A stretch of DNA of 37,346 bases, from contig WELB01000295.1 in assembly GCA_009602725.1 (NCBI GenBank), positions 49,915-87,260 of the forward strand, read 5' to 3'. Both the position numbers and the translations under genes were made by a program. The DNA comes from Spirogloea muscicola (taxonomy: Eukaryota; Streptophyta; Zygnematophyceae; Spirogloeales; Spirogloeaceae). The stretch's first letter is position 1. The number at the start of each line of letters is the position of its first letter. The notes beneath the pieces are model-generated. The model saw only the letters and a program-made list of their open reading frames with translations, did no database searches and had not been told where the DNA came from. Shown in pieces: positions 15,201-27,700 of the stretch.

Positions 15201-18200
15201 CCTCAGCCCCAAAGTCAGCCGTCATAGCTAGGGGCTACATTACTGCAAAGCTCAGTCGTGCATGCTCGCTGCACACCTTCCTGTGGAGGACGTTTTATGC
15301 AGGTGGTTCATTACAGATATTCACTGCTGCTGAAGCAGTAGCCAGGATGCCACCGGAGACTTTACATCGTCTTGTTGGTGTTGAGGGATGGCGCAGCCGC
15401 ATGTCTGTCCTCCTTGACCTCCTCAAACGCCTGAAGGTCAGGAGCTCTCTGCAGTTTCATTCTTCAAGAGAAGTGATGCTTTCATCCAGTGGTGTGATCT
15501 GGCAACGTTCTGATCAATGTGGCTTCTGACGTGGCAGCTGATACGGTTGGACTACAGCCAGAGTCTGCCCAGTCAAGGAATATTGGAGAATCTGGTGAAT
15601 TTGCCAGGCATGCCGGAAGCATCACAAGCATACGGCTTGGAGGAGCGGGCTACTCTAGAAGAGCCCAGTGCCGACGAAGTCAAAGCGTTTCGCACTTACA
15701 CCTTCAGCACCAAGGGTGCAGTTGCCCTCTATTGGGAAGAACTTGAAGCCATGTTCTCAAGCGCTGATCAATACTACGCCCTTCAAGCTTTTCCAGCCAC
15801 CGTCGCCCCTGAGGTAAGTCCACTTTGAGGACAGCGATTTGCTAAGTTGCAATTGAACATCAATCTGTGCTGTATCCGCTCTGACACAGCCATGCTAGCT
15901 GGTGTAACCAATAGGTGTGCCGATCGCGATCGTGGTCCAATCGCGACACTCTGACGGCAGAGGCACGAGCGGATTTACAAAGCAGGCTAAGGCGAGCAGC
16001 GGGGGGCCTGGGTCACAAGGCGACGCACGAGCAGTGCTTGTTGGTTGCCATGCAGGCTGATGTATTGCTTGAGCAGGTTCTCAGGGTCTCCTACAGAAGG
16101 AATCACCTCATGAGGCTTGCCCACCTTTCCAGAGGTCCTGCTTCCGGGTCAGGGGGCAGACGTGCTCGTCATGAGGGAGAAGCAGGGCATGTCCGTGCAT
16201 ATAAGAGACGGCGATTGAAGGAAGGCCAAGAGGGGCATCTTGGCGAGGATGTAGAGCACCAGACAGTGCATTCCAGGGGTGAAGAAGTGGTGGCAGAGCA
16301 CGTCCATAGCAACAAGAAGCAGAGAAAAGCACGAAGGTCAAAGCGCTTCAAGTGGACTGAGCAAGCCGACAGGTCGGTGCTCCTCCGTGATTGTCTTCCT
16401 GACCTGTATTTTTGCTGGTCGTAGGTGCTATGTCCATGCTTGATGCGCTTCTCACTTGGTACGCAGAGCATTACTGTGGAGCTACGCCACTCAAAAGGCT
16501 CGCCACCCTAGAGGTAAAGTGAACTGGAGCCGCTGCCAAGGCCTCCCAGCCAAGCAGTTGGTGTGTCGTCGCCGTGTCGTGCTTCTGAAAAACAAGAAGC
16601 GTGTACGGGATCTCATTCTGGACCTTAGTACACACCTTGCTGTTCGTCATCGCGCCTCTGCAAGGAGCTCAATTACACCGGCCATTGCATGGGATGACCC
16701 CAGCGTTCCAGAAGTGGCAGCAAAATTGGATGCTGTGGTCCGTGCGTCTCAAAGGATGCTGCCGTCAGCCCCACTCTCCATCCAGAAATTCGAGCAGCTG
16801 GATCACCTGCACTCCACCAGTCCTTTTCCAATCCATCTCCACTTGCCTGCGCCTGGCGTCCACCCCCCCCTGCAACCACCTCTTGTCTTACCGAATCCAA
16901 AGAGGCAGAGACGGGAGCAGCTTGTCCGTGAGCGCTTGAGCGTCGCCACATCTCTGGAGTTGCTAAAGGCCATGCTCTTAAGAGCACAGGAGGATTCTAG
17001 CAGCAGGAGTGCCGGTGCGCTTTATGCTGCTGTGCAGCAACAGAGTGAGCTGGATCTGCTTGCAGCATTTGACCTTCTCCGTGACCGTGGCCACGTGGTA
17101 CTCCCTCCTCCTTCCTATGACTCAAGCCTTGCCATTTGTGCTGAAGGTCGTGTGAAGCTCCTGTGACCATTTTCTCTAAAGAGCATGACATTCTTGCAGG
17201 TTGCAGGTCAAGGCTCGTCGCCCTTTATGCTCTCTGGAGGCTTCTATAGCAGACTTGGAGATGTGTTCCCCTTTTCACTGGGTATGACAGAAAATCAAGG
17301 AACTTTTGCCACCCGCCTCAGTGCCGCCCTCGAAGCCGAAGGCCAGCTGACAGTCACTGAGAGCACAGACCTTAATTTTGGCAATCTCTTGTGGCTACTG
17401 GAGATGCGGCAGAGTGAGGAAATATGGTTGGAGCCTGTGCTACCTTCGACTGGTCTTGGAGAAGCTGATTGGCAGGTGTGAAATTCCGCTTCCTTTGACC
17501 CTGCATGGATGTCGTTGATTGTGTGTTGGTTTCATGGCTTAGCTCAGGGCTTACTATTCTTTTGTAGGGAGGAGAGGACAGAGGCCGCAGAGAAAGAGGT
17601 TTCCCAAAGATGGAAGTGAGGGTACAACAGGCCAGCTATTCTGCAGCGGCATGCTTGACCTCTGTGGAATCAAGTGAGCCATAATGTAGAGGCACCAGAA
17701 TGAAAGCCAGTCTGATTTTGAGCCTGTCCGATCGTTGATGAAGCCTAGTTTGTGCATCTTAACAATTTGCTAATCCATAAGCTTGTTCTCGTCCCTCAGA
17801 GGACATTGGGCCATCCAGCCAAATTCAATCCGCCAATGAGCAAGTCTCTGCCGATGGGAAGGAAGAGCTACGCTCAGTGGAGAGTGATCAGGGGGGGCTG
17901 CAATCCCTCGAGATCCAACATGGGGAGCCTACAATGCCTCCTATGAATAGCTCAACACTTGCACAGTTACTGCGCCAATGGCCCCCTTTGAAGGATGTCA
18001 GTGAAGCTCTGCCTTCACCAGCTCCTGTAATGCTTGAAGAAGAGTCAGAAGCATGCCTTCAACACTGGTGCAGCCAGGAAGCTGAATCCTCGAGGGCAAA
18101 GTGTGTGAAGGTGGCCTGTTTAAAGCATGCTCTGCTCAGCATCAAGACATCAGGGGCAAGGGGTCTCACTCTTGATAGCTTGGCTGCAGAGCTCCGAGCT

Positions 18201-19522
18201 GAAGCAGGTACTCTAAGAATTTCCCTTCACCTACTGTGCTTGCAAGTAGAGCAACCTGGTGAACAATAGCTTTGCGTCACCCTTACTTGGTTGTTACCAC
18301 TTCAATCAGGCAATAACTGCAGCAACCTGGAGTGTGCTGAGAGGTGTGCAATTGAGCTGGAAGCATTTGGTCTGATCAAGAAGGTGAGATCTTCCTATAT
18401 TCTGTACTTTGGTGATGGCCAACTAAGTCAGTTTTATTCTTGAGGAGGCATGCAACTGATTTAGACATTCAGCATATCTGGCTATCAGATATGATAGCAT
18501 CATTCTTGAGCACTTCTGTCTGGTTCTTGTAGGTGAATGCATATGATCACGTCGTGCTCCTCCCACCAGAGGAAGCTGCAAAGCACATGATGAGTGTACC
18601 GGAGCATCTCCCAGGTTCGCTATTGTCGGTTCCATGACTTCCTACGTAATTTTTTGAATGCTGCCCTACTCTGTAGAAGACAGTCATAGCCAATGACTCA
18701 ACTTATTGTGATACTCATCAACAACTTATCTGCAGGCAAGGGTACCATTGCCAGTCAGAAGACAAATGGCAATGGCGAAGGAACAGGTCCTGTGCACAGC
18801 CCGGAACCACAGGCAGATGCAGCTCTTGGTACAAGTGGTCTGAAAGCGTCAGATCTACAGGCAGATGCGATTCCTGCTGACAATAGCGAACAAGAGAGGA
18901 GTAAGGTTGCGGAGGTCAACCTGCATGCAATAGCCATCCGACCCTGGTCACAGACTGAAGAAGTTGTCGACGAAGGCCTCTTAGGGCGACTCAGGCGCCG
19001 CATACTAAGCCTGGTGGTTACACGGCCTGGAATACCAGAGGTGACAAAGTCTTACTAAGTCAAACCCCTCTGCTTATGGACTCCTTCATATTCGCTGAGA
19101 TCCTCTTCTGCGAGCAATGTACTTAGGTCTCGTTTTGTGTGGCTACCTTTGCAGGCTGAGCTGATCAAGGAGATGGATGCGATCAATCCTCAGGTACGAG
19201 TGGTCAGGGTGGACACTTTTCAATCGGACACTTCGTGCAGTTTTTGAGCAGCACTCTAGCTATTGGCTCAGCCCCTTCAATGATAAGTGACTGAAATACA
19301 CGTTCCTCATTGCAGAATTGTCGAGATCTGCTACAAGTCATGGAGCTGGATGGTTTACTGTGCGTGCGAGTGGCACCACGTTCAGAGATTGAAGGAGGTG
19401 CGCATGGGCTGCTGCAGCAGTCTGTGGGGGTCAAGGACAACAGGGATTCCCTCCACAGCGTGTCACAGATGCCCCCTCTTCGACATTACTTTGTGGCCGG
19501 GAGCATATCAGGGCACTTGTGA
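12213..19522 (+). CDS. TFIIIC B-block-binding subunit (TFC3/GTF3C1 type), 19 exons, 5' end unresolved
   Basis: This largest TFIIIC subunit binds the B-box of tRNA genes and so nucleates Pol III pre-initiation complexes. Exons are (12213)-12514, 12682-13036, 13219-13290, 13434-13496, 13721-13933, 14128-14487, 14624-14914, 15071-15436, 15538-15813, 15915-16372, 16467-17094, 17200-17475, 17568-17673, 17800-18207, 18310-18383, 18533-18614, 18736-19040, 19155-19193 and 19316-19522. All phases fit, giving about 1,626 residues. Plant-family landmarks include a winged-helix segment (KGMTQAALAKLLNISNNNFF then YHVRHLEARGLV), ICQRLEAADGK joined to VLVVHELKVDLGYRHAKGHR, KRFKWTEQADR joined to ALLWSYATQKARHPRGKV, FMLSGGFYSRL, VDEGLLGRLRRRILSLV and a C-terminal RHYFVAG. 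No supported start ATG is visible. Exon 3-5 boundaries rest mainly on phase and splice sites. Family assignment is strong; exact edges are less so. Confidence 0.9.
13600..13745 (+). repeat. Tandem imperfect duplication of a splice-acceptor/exon-start segment in TFIIIC
   Basis: CTGCTGAGACTGGACAATTG...GCATGTAGTAAATTGCATGA near 13601 is echoed 90 bp later as CTGCTTAGACTGGACGTATTG...GCAGGTAGTAAGTTGCATGA near 13691. The second copy provides the acceptor (AG at 13719-13720) and start of exon 5. The first has ATG in place of the acceptor AGG, so it looks like a dead duplicate. Confidence 0.65.
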
Positions 19523-19984
19523 AGCCACTCTGTCCGCCCATTCCTTTTATTGTACATTTCATTCTTTCATTCTTTGTTATCTTTGATCGTCAAAACACTT
19601 TCTTTCTTGAAATTGTTCTTCCACAATGGTGGCTGAAGCCGTGGGAAGTATCAGCATAGTATTATAAGTCAGCGGGCACAGCCTTTGTGAGTGACTGTTA
19701 TGTGCTTATCAGATCTTGCTAACATTGGCCGCTTCAGGTCCATCCACACATGAGCTGACCGAGATGGCTTGACCTGCAGCCGCTTCCTTGCATCAGAGCC
19801 TTGGGGCCACTGCCCTGCTCACATCCTGCCATAAGGGTGTGGGTGTCATTGTTTTCAAATGGGGCTGTGAGACATGCCATGGCCGTCTAGATGTGCCCGT
19901 CTGATTATGAGCTCGACGACAGCCCTCTATCAGAACGGCACTGAAGCCGTCAGAGGGGGCAAGGGCTGTGAAAAGCGCTGTCTC
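19523..19984. other. Intergenic region downstream of TFIIIC
   Basis: No gene is recognised. The right end (about 19953-19975) carries GGGGGCAAGGGCTGTGAAAAG, the dispersed repeat module also found at 5359, 5395 and, inverted, near 11735. This marks entry into the second transposon cluster. Confidence 0.6.
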
Positions 19985-20085
19985 AGAGCTTGAGAAGGAT
20001 GGACTACTTGGTAACCACGAGTCAGGAGCCGCAGCATATCCAGAAGACTAGCAGCCGGAAAAAGGCCTTGTCGGTTCCATTGGGC
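19985..20085 (-). mobile_element. Leftward-facing retroelement 3' tail
   Basis: The minus-strand frame reads FPAASLLDMLRLLTRGYQVV, the tail seen elsewhere as FPAASLSDLRLLTRNY plus stop. Here the stop is mutated to a Gln codon. With the rightward composite repeat beginning near 20092 it forms another outward-facing pair. Confidence 0.65.
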
Positions 20086-20091
20086 TGGCCC

Positions 20092-20335
20092 TCTCCCAGC
20101 CACTGCTGTCAACTTGGACGAACTGCATTCCATTTCCTTTCCCAGCCACCAGTCAATCTGGCCGCGCTTTCTTTCCCTGACGGAAGCCAGAGGCTGCAGC
20201 TAGAGCACGGTCACCACGTGCTGACTTGTGGTTATTGAGCGGGTTAAGTATTAGAGTTTAGGATTTAGGGTTTAGGGTGATGTACACCTGTCACATGTGC
20301 TTGCCTTGGTACCATTCAGGCCCTCCATCACATTA
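20092..20335 (+). mobile_element. Composite repeat copy 1 (antisense fragment joined to sense tail)
   Basis: The order is CTCCCAGCCACTGCTGTCAA, then AAGCCAGAGGCTGCAGC (the antisense of the ALAAASGF codons), then directly a sense tail ending VLTCGY with a stop. A 3' region follows: GATGTACACCTGTCACATG, TGCTTGCCTTGGTAC and AGGCCCTCCAT. The same order, including the antisense/sense junction, recurs at 21333-21540. This copy has an extra insert of about 50 bp before the junction and a TTTAGG-rich tract at 20253-20278. Confidence 0.7.
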
Positions 20336-20359
20336 ATCACACTCCATTCCCCCCTTCCC

Positions 20360-21183
20360 TTACTTCTCTAGCCACACCTGGTGCCACGGATTGGATCATC
20401 ATCATCTCACATGCCGTCGCCAACGCCTTCAGCATCAGCTCCGAGGCCTTTCGGACGTTCCTGCAACTCTTCCTTGGCCTCCCACCTAACTGCCTAATTG
20501 GGGTGCGCCAATGCGAGTGCGACTTCCGCGCAGAGGGTGCTGAGCTCGCCACTCACATGCTGAGATGCCCCACTGGACCAGAAGTGGGGGGCATCCACAA
20601 CCTCCTCCGCGATCCCCTGGCGGGCTTGATGCGCGACGCCGGCTACCGTGCGGTCGTGGAAGTCAATAATATCATGCCTATCACCACGGACGCCCAGGGA
20701 CATCATCATCGCCGCACACTTGACATTGTGGGCGTGCAACCTGGTGATGGACCACGGGCCCTGGTCGACGTTGTTGTTAAGGAGGCGTATAAAAGTCCAG
20801 CATCAACACACATCGCTGGTCACGAAGTGGGCAGTGCAGAACAAAAAGGTTGCAGCACACTCCGACTACCCACAATGCGATCAGCTCCTGCCAGGGGCAA
20901 TCTTTGGCTGTCTGGGTCCTCGTTTCCACACCATCCTCCAAAACATTGCCAATCTAGGCTCTACACACGTCGTGCAGATGTGTTTCCGGCTGAGATGGGC
21001 TTGCCAGCTGCATACCTGTCTTTCTTGCGACGACGAGTTTCAGCCTGTTTGCAGCGTGCTCAGGCTAATGCCTTGCACCAGAAAGCTGTACGAGCTCTAG
21101 TTGGTGGTAGAAGGGCTTCGTATCTGACATCTAGTATTCAGGCATTGATTAGCGACCTTTATGTTTTGACCCGTGGTTACTGA
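20360..21183 (+). pseudogene. 5'-truncated, frameshifted retroelement of the second family
   Basis: It begins near the region aligned with the end of the reverse-transcriptase linker (AFRTFLQLFLGLPPNCL, cf. VFRTAVHRLLGLPPPCL). It keeps the zinc knuckle CECDFRAEG...HMLRC and endonuclease core (TLDIVGV, ALVDVVVKEAY). It then needs frame changes near 20800 and 20960 to continue through KWAVQNKKVAAHSDY and LGPRFHTILQNI to AYLSFLRRRVSACLQRAQ and the end SDLYVLTRGY plus stop. Similarity to the intact ORF is clear but distant. It is dead as a coding unit. Confidence 0.85.
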
Positions 21184-21332
21184 GCGGGTCAATCTGCTGT
21201 AGGTTATGTAGGTCTTGATGTGCTTGCCTTTGTACTTGGCCATTTGGCCTTCGTTTGTCTCAAATACACGAATCCTTCTCCAAGCCCTTCTTTGCCAGCC
21301 CCTCTTTCTCTATGGGCGAGCCTTCTTCTTCT

Positions 21333-21540
21333 TCTCCCAGCCACTGCTGTCAATGTGGAAGAGCTGTATTCTTTTTCCTGTTCCTGACGAAAGCCAGAGG
21401 CTGCAGCTAGAGCACGGCCACGACGTGCTGACTCGTGGTTACTGAGCGGGTCAGCTTAGCAGCTGGTGATGTACACCTGTCACATGTGCTTGCCTTGGTA
21501 CTTGACCACTCAGGCCCTCCATTACTCGATTATTTTTATC
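21333..21540 (+). mobile_element. Composite repeat copy 2, abutting the PP7 promoter
   Basis: It has the same architecture as the repeat at 20092-20335: CTCCCAGCCACTGCTGTCAA, antisense AAGCCAGAGGCTGCAGC, sense tail HDVLTRGY with a stop, GAGCGGGTC, GATGTACACCTGTCACATG and GGCCCTCCATTAC. It ends about 40-55 bp before the ATG of the downstream phosphatase gene, so it probably contributes to that promoter or 5' leader. Confidence 0.7.
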
Positions 21541-21577
21541 CATTACTCGATTCCCCACTCCCCAGGACGCGACAGCC

Positions 21578-23855
21578 ATGGCCGCCGCCGCGGCGGACCT
21601 CGGCGAGGCCGCTGGGCCGCCGCCGGCGGCGCCGGCAGCGGCGNNNNNNNNNNNNNNNNNNNNNNNNNNNNNNNNNNNNNNNNNNNNNNNNNNNNNNNNN
21701 NNNNNNNNNNNNNNNNNNNNNNNNCGCGCCGCCTCCGTCACCGTCGTCGGCGACCTCCACGGCCAGCTGCACGACGCGCTGGCGCTGGTGGCCGCCGCGG
21801 GCGCGCCCGGCGCCCCGGGCGCGCTGCACGTCTTCAACGGCGACTACGTCGACCGCGGCGCCTGGGGCCTCGAGACGTACCTCCTCCTCCTCGCCTGGAA
21901 GGTCTAACCCCTAACATTGATGTCTAAACTCCTGCTGCGCCCCGCCGGCGTTGCGCGCTGCACTCCGCTACCTGATTACCAAGAACTTGGCTCGGGGTTA
22001 CCGAGAGCGCCCAGTTTTCCTGGCCTGTGGCTCCGCTAACATAGTCATTAACACCCTCTGATGCCACCTGGCTGGCTTCAACAGCTGCTCTTTTGGTATC
22101 AGCATTCGTCTCTGTCATCTGTTGTAGTAACGATGAAGTCGCGGAAGTGTTTTGGCCAGATGTGCTCATGCAGGACTACAATGTCCTGCCAATCAAAGAG
22201 TTGAGAGAGGCTCTTTATGTATGTCAGTTGTATGCGCCCACCAAGCTCAATGGCTGCAGGCGGCTGGTCGCGGCGGTGGTCGCAGCAGGCAGCCTGCGAC
22301 TGTCGACGACCCAAATCCCATAGCTCTGACTTGAGCTCCACGACCGTTGCCGCTTCTGACCCAAAACCCAGAATCCATCTCTCGCGTCGCAGGTGGCGTC
22401 GCCGGAGCGCGTGATCCTGCTGCGTGGCAACCACGAGACGCGCTTCTGCGCAGGCGCATACGGCTTCGAGCGCGAGGTTGCGGCCAAGTACGGCGTGGCC
22501 GACGGCGGCCACCTGTTCCGCCGCGCCCTCGCCACCTTCGAGTCGCACCCGCTGGCCGCCGTGGTCGCCGGGCGGGTCTTCCTCTGCCATGGCGGTCTCT
22601 TCCGTGAGCCCCCCAATCCCGGCCTCGCCGCAGCAGGCAGCGGCAAGGGTCGGCACGCCAAGGGCCGGCATGCCAAGGGCGGCGGCGGAGGCCGGCGGCG
22701 CGTCACACCCAAGGGCCTGCCCGCGGAGCTCCGGCTGGGGGGGCTGGCGGACCTTGCCAAGTCGCGGCGCGCGTTCCTGGACCCCAACGGGCGCGGCCCG
22801 CAGGCGCTCGCCGCTGACGTGCTGTGGTCCGACCCCGGCACGGAGTCGGGGCTGCACCACAACGAGGGCCGCGGCATTGGCCTTGTCTTCGGGCCCGACT
22901 GCACACAGGAGTTCCTCGCCCGGCATGGGCTCAGAGTGAGCTCAACTCCAGATGCAAAACCATAATGATATCTCTACCCTTAGTCAAATTTCTATTCCTA
23001 AACGTAACAGGCTATTGACTGGTAACTATTGTAGCTAACTGCTTGCGAATTAATCCCCCGCCTTTGCACAGCTGATTGTGCGGTCTCACGAGGGCCCCGA
23101 CGCACGTGAGAAGCGGTCCCACATGGCCAGCATGCAGCAAGGGTGGAGCCTGGACCACGACGTGCCGGCTGGGAGGCTCTACACGCTCTTCTCTGCGCCC
23201 GACTACCCACAGTTCCAGGTCAGTCTCGACAGTGCGTCCTCTCTTTTCTTAAGTAGACATAGGCCGAGGAACTGGCTCTGAGCACCATGAATGAACTATG
23301 AAGGTAAAGGCACGCCATTAGTGCGGTTATGACCTTTACCTGTGAGGCCATTAGAGTGCTTCCAGTATTGGCATCTGAAGATGCTGAGGATCTCTTGGAG
23401 TAACTTTTGCCAGTGCTGACGCATGGTGCGCCACGCATGGCCTCCCAGGCGGGCGAGCATCGGCACGGCAACAAGGGCGCATACCTTGTTCTGGAGCCTC
23501 CAGACTTCACTGAACCTCGCATCATCTCGTTCGATGCGGTTCACCCTCGCCCCACGGTAATGCCAAGCACAAGCTCCAATGCAAACGTTCTTGCTTAGCA
23601 CCATGCAAGCCTAAACTGTAGGTTCGAGGTCAAGGGCTTACAGTGGAGGGCCTTGAGATAGTGTCAAGCTTCAGCCCCACCTTGCCCCTTACCTCCACAT
23701 GAGATGATACTATTATCGACTCACTGTGCTGACGGCTACAAAGAGGGCAGGTGAATGCGTACTACGATTTCGCAAACAGTTTGGACTCGGATGAGGAGCT
23801 CAACGTCCATGGCAGCTCCAACAGTGGCAGTGACCAGGATGCAAGCGGCTCATGA
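21578..23855 (+). CDS. PP7: PP7-type serine/threonine protein phosphatase, 5 exons, with internal sequencing gap
   Basis: This is a PPP-family metallophosphatase. Plant PP7 is nuclear, binds calmodulin and acts in light and heat signalling. Exons are 21578-21901, 22393-22935, 23072-23218, 23449-23556 and 23751-23855, giving 408 codons (Arabidopsis PP7 about 413). Metal and phosphate motifs are GDLHGQ, GDYVDRG, RGNHETR and CHGGLF, and later VRSHEGPDAREKR. PP7-specific features are DVLWSDPG...GIGLVFGPDCTQEFL, LFSAPDYPQFQ, NKGAYLVLEPPDF and the acidic tail YYDFANSLDSDEEL. A Gly/Lys/Arg-rich insert (about residues 185-215) holds a doubled GRHAKGRHAKG. The ATG at 21578 opens an Ala-rich leader that runs into 81 Ns. 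The Ns keep frame, but the residues before the first motif are unknown. The promoter side is transposon-derived. Confidence 0.93.
21644..21724. other. Assembly gap of 81 N inside PP7 exon 1
   Basis: A run of N lies between the Ala-rich leader and the first phosphatase motif. Its length is a multiple of three and the frame is open on both sides, so the gap estimate is consistent with continuous coding sequence. Confidence 0.99.
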
Positions 23856-24749
23856 CTGTCTTGGACCAACACTTGGACAATCTAGCTGGTGCTGTCGGTT
23901 CACTTCTCATGCACTCAGGGAGCTGGCTTGTCAGCCCGATCATCGGCGGCGAAGAACGTGTGCACCGGCTTCAGAAGTACGACTCGCTCGGCTGGCAGGT
24001 AATGGGCCACCACTAAGTAAGGAGGGGCACGGCGTTTGCAGGTGACATTGCAGTGCTGCTGTTCAAAGAGCAGCCAGATGCCTGTTCACTGGTGACTGCT
24101 GCATCAAAGGGCTAAACTGTAGTCGTGATTGCCAGGAGCAAATATGCACATTATCATGTCTTGGTTGGTACTTACCACAGCCTTTGATTTCGTCATCACC
24201 TGACTGCTTGCATCTGATGCATGCAGATGGGCTGGCCTTGCTCACACCCTCGCTCCCGACGTGCTACAGCACAGCCTAGCCTGTCACTGTGGCTGGGCTC
24301 GAAATCTGCCGCTCAGGGTTAGAGGCTTTGCCAGAGTATCGTAACAACTTGTGGCAACTTGGATGCTCCTGGCGCACTGTGTCAGGCGAGCTGCTGGTTG
24401 CGGAAATAGGTTCCTGACAATCATTTGCAGCTCTAGCAAGGGTTAGCCAGCATACTACTTCCGAGAGAGGCCCCCAGTAAGAGCTGAATTTGTGGGAGAA
24501 CTCAGTAGTCAAGTGGTTGTGCTGGACAGGCTGGACAGCAGAACACCAGCTCAGCGCTACAGCAATTACTTTCATTTTTGCAGCGGATACTTTTATTGTT
24601 GCAGCCGCAGAAGTTGCTCTTGCCTCTGCATAAGCCAGCTACTGACACCTCAACTCCTGAACCATGAAAATATTGAGCAGAGTGCTGCCCATTTCCTAAT
24701 TTTGTGATCATGGCTATCACAAGAATAGTGGCAGTGCTCACGCCGTGAC
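23856..24749. other. Convergent intergenic region, no gene seen
   Basis: This 894-bp stretch separates the stop of PP7 (+) from the stop of the sugar kinase (-). It is less GC-rich than the exons. It holds only short unsupported frames and no repeat or RNA gene that I recognise, and probably comprises the two 3' untranslated regions. Confidence 0.6.
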
Positions 24750-27700
24750 CTACAGGCAATGCGACGCTCGGAAGCTGGCAAGGCCAGCAAATGTAGGCAC
24801 TAGAGTGGCACAGGCCTGCGAGTAGAGCTCATGGAGCTCGCTGTAAGCAGCAATGTCTGCATCCGCGGGCTCCACTCTCCACTTGACACTCACCCAGTCT
24901 CCTGCATTTATTATAAGTGAGCAATGTCAGGCACGCGCGGCAATGTTGCAATTGAAACAGAGATTTAAAACTGGACGAAGTCAAGCCGCCAACAAGCCAG
25001 CTGCTTGCTGAAGGCAAGAGGCTACCATTCAAAATTAAACAGGCAACCATAAACAGCAATATGAGCTGATAACCACCTTCAGGAGCTAGTGTCTGGTGCC
25101 AGCCTAGCCAGCAGCCCGCCAGCAACGCAGCGCCCTTGACGCCCACGTCCTGCACTACTACGTCACAGCTTACTCAACTCCATCGAGACTCTTAACTCAG
25201 CAGCTGTGTTGATAACCACAACTCTTTCTGCACTTTGATTACTTCAGCATATTTGGCACTTCAATATGCGCATCCTTGCCAACTGCGTGAAAACCTAGCC
25301 ATAGCAAACAGCACATGGTTGGCAACCTGAGCGTCTGCAAGTACATCCACAGGCTGGCCCATAATGGCCGCCAGGTACTGTGGCCACACAAGTGATCTGC
25401 AGGAACGAGCACTCCTTCCTAAAAAAAGCTGCAGATGACAAGCACTAACAAGATGGGGACGAAGGTTGGCAGCACAAAGCAAGGGACTGTGAAGGGACGG
25501 CTCATGTACCTTGCACCGCCCCCCACAACACGCAGGGGAGAAGAAGCTGCCTCTGTGTATCAAACGTGCACAAAAAGCAAGCGTGAGCAAAACACCAAGA
25601 AAATTCTTGTTGAGGCAGAAGCATTGCAATGAAAGCTTCGCGCCAGGTTTGACAGATGCTGTGCATGTGTCATATACTAGAAGAATCTGTGTCTGAAGTG
25701 CTTCTGTTGTACCAGCTAAGGTGCATGCTCCTTCCACGAGCATTGCATCGCGGGCAGAGCGGAGGCCCATGGCCACACCCTCCATCACAGCGCGGGCTAC
25801 CTCGGACCTGGTTGTGCTGCTTCCGCACCCAATCAGAGCAACTCTGAGATTTGCATTCTCAATTGGGCACCTCTCTCCTGCACAAAAGCACAGTAATGGT
25901 ATGGCATTAAAGCAAACCTTGGCAGTCGTAGTCTACCAGCGAAGGTGGAGTTGAATCAGTCAGCTAAACATGGACTAGCAATGAACTGAATGCTGCGTGT
26001 CTTAGCAACACGAGGTAGCTAGCTGAATTGTGCTAACCTAGTGAGATAACAAGGTGCTGGGCTGTCACTGCTATTTTTAATTTAACCAAGAGTTTCACTG
26101 ATCCTGGCATCTCAGGAACTCCCTTGCAGCTGCCAAAGGTGTGCCATAGTAATTAGATTTGTGAGGCGCCTTGCAGACTTAAGCATGACTGATTATTTTG
26201 TTGCTTGGCCTCACAGACGTAGTTTTACGTTGCTGCTATCTAGGTCAAAGTGCAAGACACACATGCCATTGGCCATGGCAGCAGCTCTTAGTCGCATCGC
26301 AACACTGGAGCTCAAGCAGGGAGACAATGCAATCTTTGCTCCAGGTAATCAAGAGGTGCTAAGGTTGACTGCTCTTGACCTGCTGGATTCATCATCTAAA
26401 CGAATTTCCATAGAAGCCAGTATCTAACACATGGAATTGCAGCCCACATGCCCAGAAGGCATATAACCGACATGAGGAGCTCAAGCTCAGCTTTTCAAAA
26501 AGACAGAAGTGGATAAAGAGTCGTCCCTTACAGAGTCCCTCAGAACAGTCATGGAATAACGTTAAACTGAGGCAAGGGTGCACAGATTTCTGAACGTCAA
26601 ATGGGGACTAACCTGCAAGAAAGGGAAGGTAGAGGAGGCCTCGACCAGCCAGGGGTGCACTCTTGGCCAATTCGTCCATCTCCTCCATACTCAATGGTCC
26701 TGGCAAGCAGAAACTTGGGCACAGTGAGTCTAAGCTTCAACATATAGCTGCCACCACAATTCAAACATGCATTTGGGTCAGTGCTTAGACCTGCTCTATG
26801 AGTCAAGATTATGCAGTACCTGAGGCAGAGCTAAGCAGAGAGGAGGCCCATTGCAAATTCCCGCCTGCTGTCATGATGCTGCCTGAAGAGAGCCACAGAA
26901 TGGACATCTGCTTCACTTTTGTGCTCAGAGGGCGGCCATGAGCGGCCCCACTCTTTCGAGACACAGCTGGCAAGCGATTGTTGGAGCTGGCTTAACCTGT
27001 TCGGAAGACGTAGTCCTCATGCGCATGGGCTAATGTCAGAACTCCAGCCGAAGGAGGCATGCCTAGCTGCACTCAAATGACACTCATTCAAAGTGTCAGG
27101 AGTGCCAAGCTGGCTATCCAGCAAGTCCAACAGCTAGCGCCTTGTCGACCATAGAAATTTCTGCGTGATAGTACATGCTGGAGACTTGAGGCAGAGAAGG
27201 CCGCTTTGTGAGGTCTTCATCAGGGCAGATGTTTACAGATCTGGCCTTCTTCACGACGTCATTTCTTTGGCTGCGATCACGCAAGAACGTCCCAGCAACC
27301 CAGCTGCCTGCAGTGCAGCCACTGGATGACCTCATGGTTGTGCGCTCGTTGACGGTGATGTTCTACAGTAATTTGGCCTGCTCTGTACCAGAATGTGCTG
27401 ATTTGGTGCGGCAGATTTTGCTCTGCTATCAATAATGTAAGCACTATGTATAGACAAGAGAGACCGACCCAGATGTGCCAAGGTAAGCATAGCTCCTTCC
27501 TGGTAGGCCTGCTCCACACCTGCACCCAAGTCTCCTAACTGTCCATTATGAGCATTGGAATACAACGAGATAATGATGCCAGCTTGTCTGAGTGACAGAC
27601 ATTCTTTAAGCTGCTCACCCTGCCTACCCGAGAGAGCAAGTGCCGGCATCGCCACAGGAGTGGAAGACGGGCAGACCAGCCAGCTCAGCTGCGCCAAGAG

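Noticed and set aside
24270-24760. Short frames between PP7 and the sugar kinase
   Set aside because: They have no recognisable motif, splice partner or codon bias, and lie in the shared 3' region.
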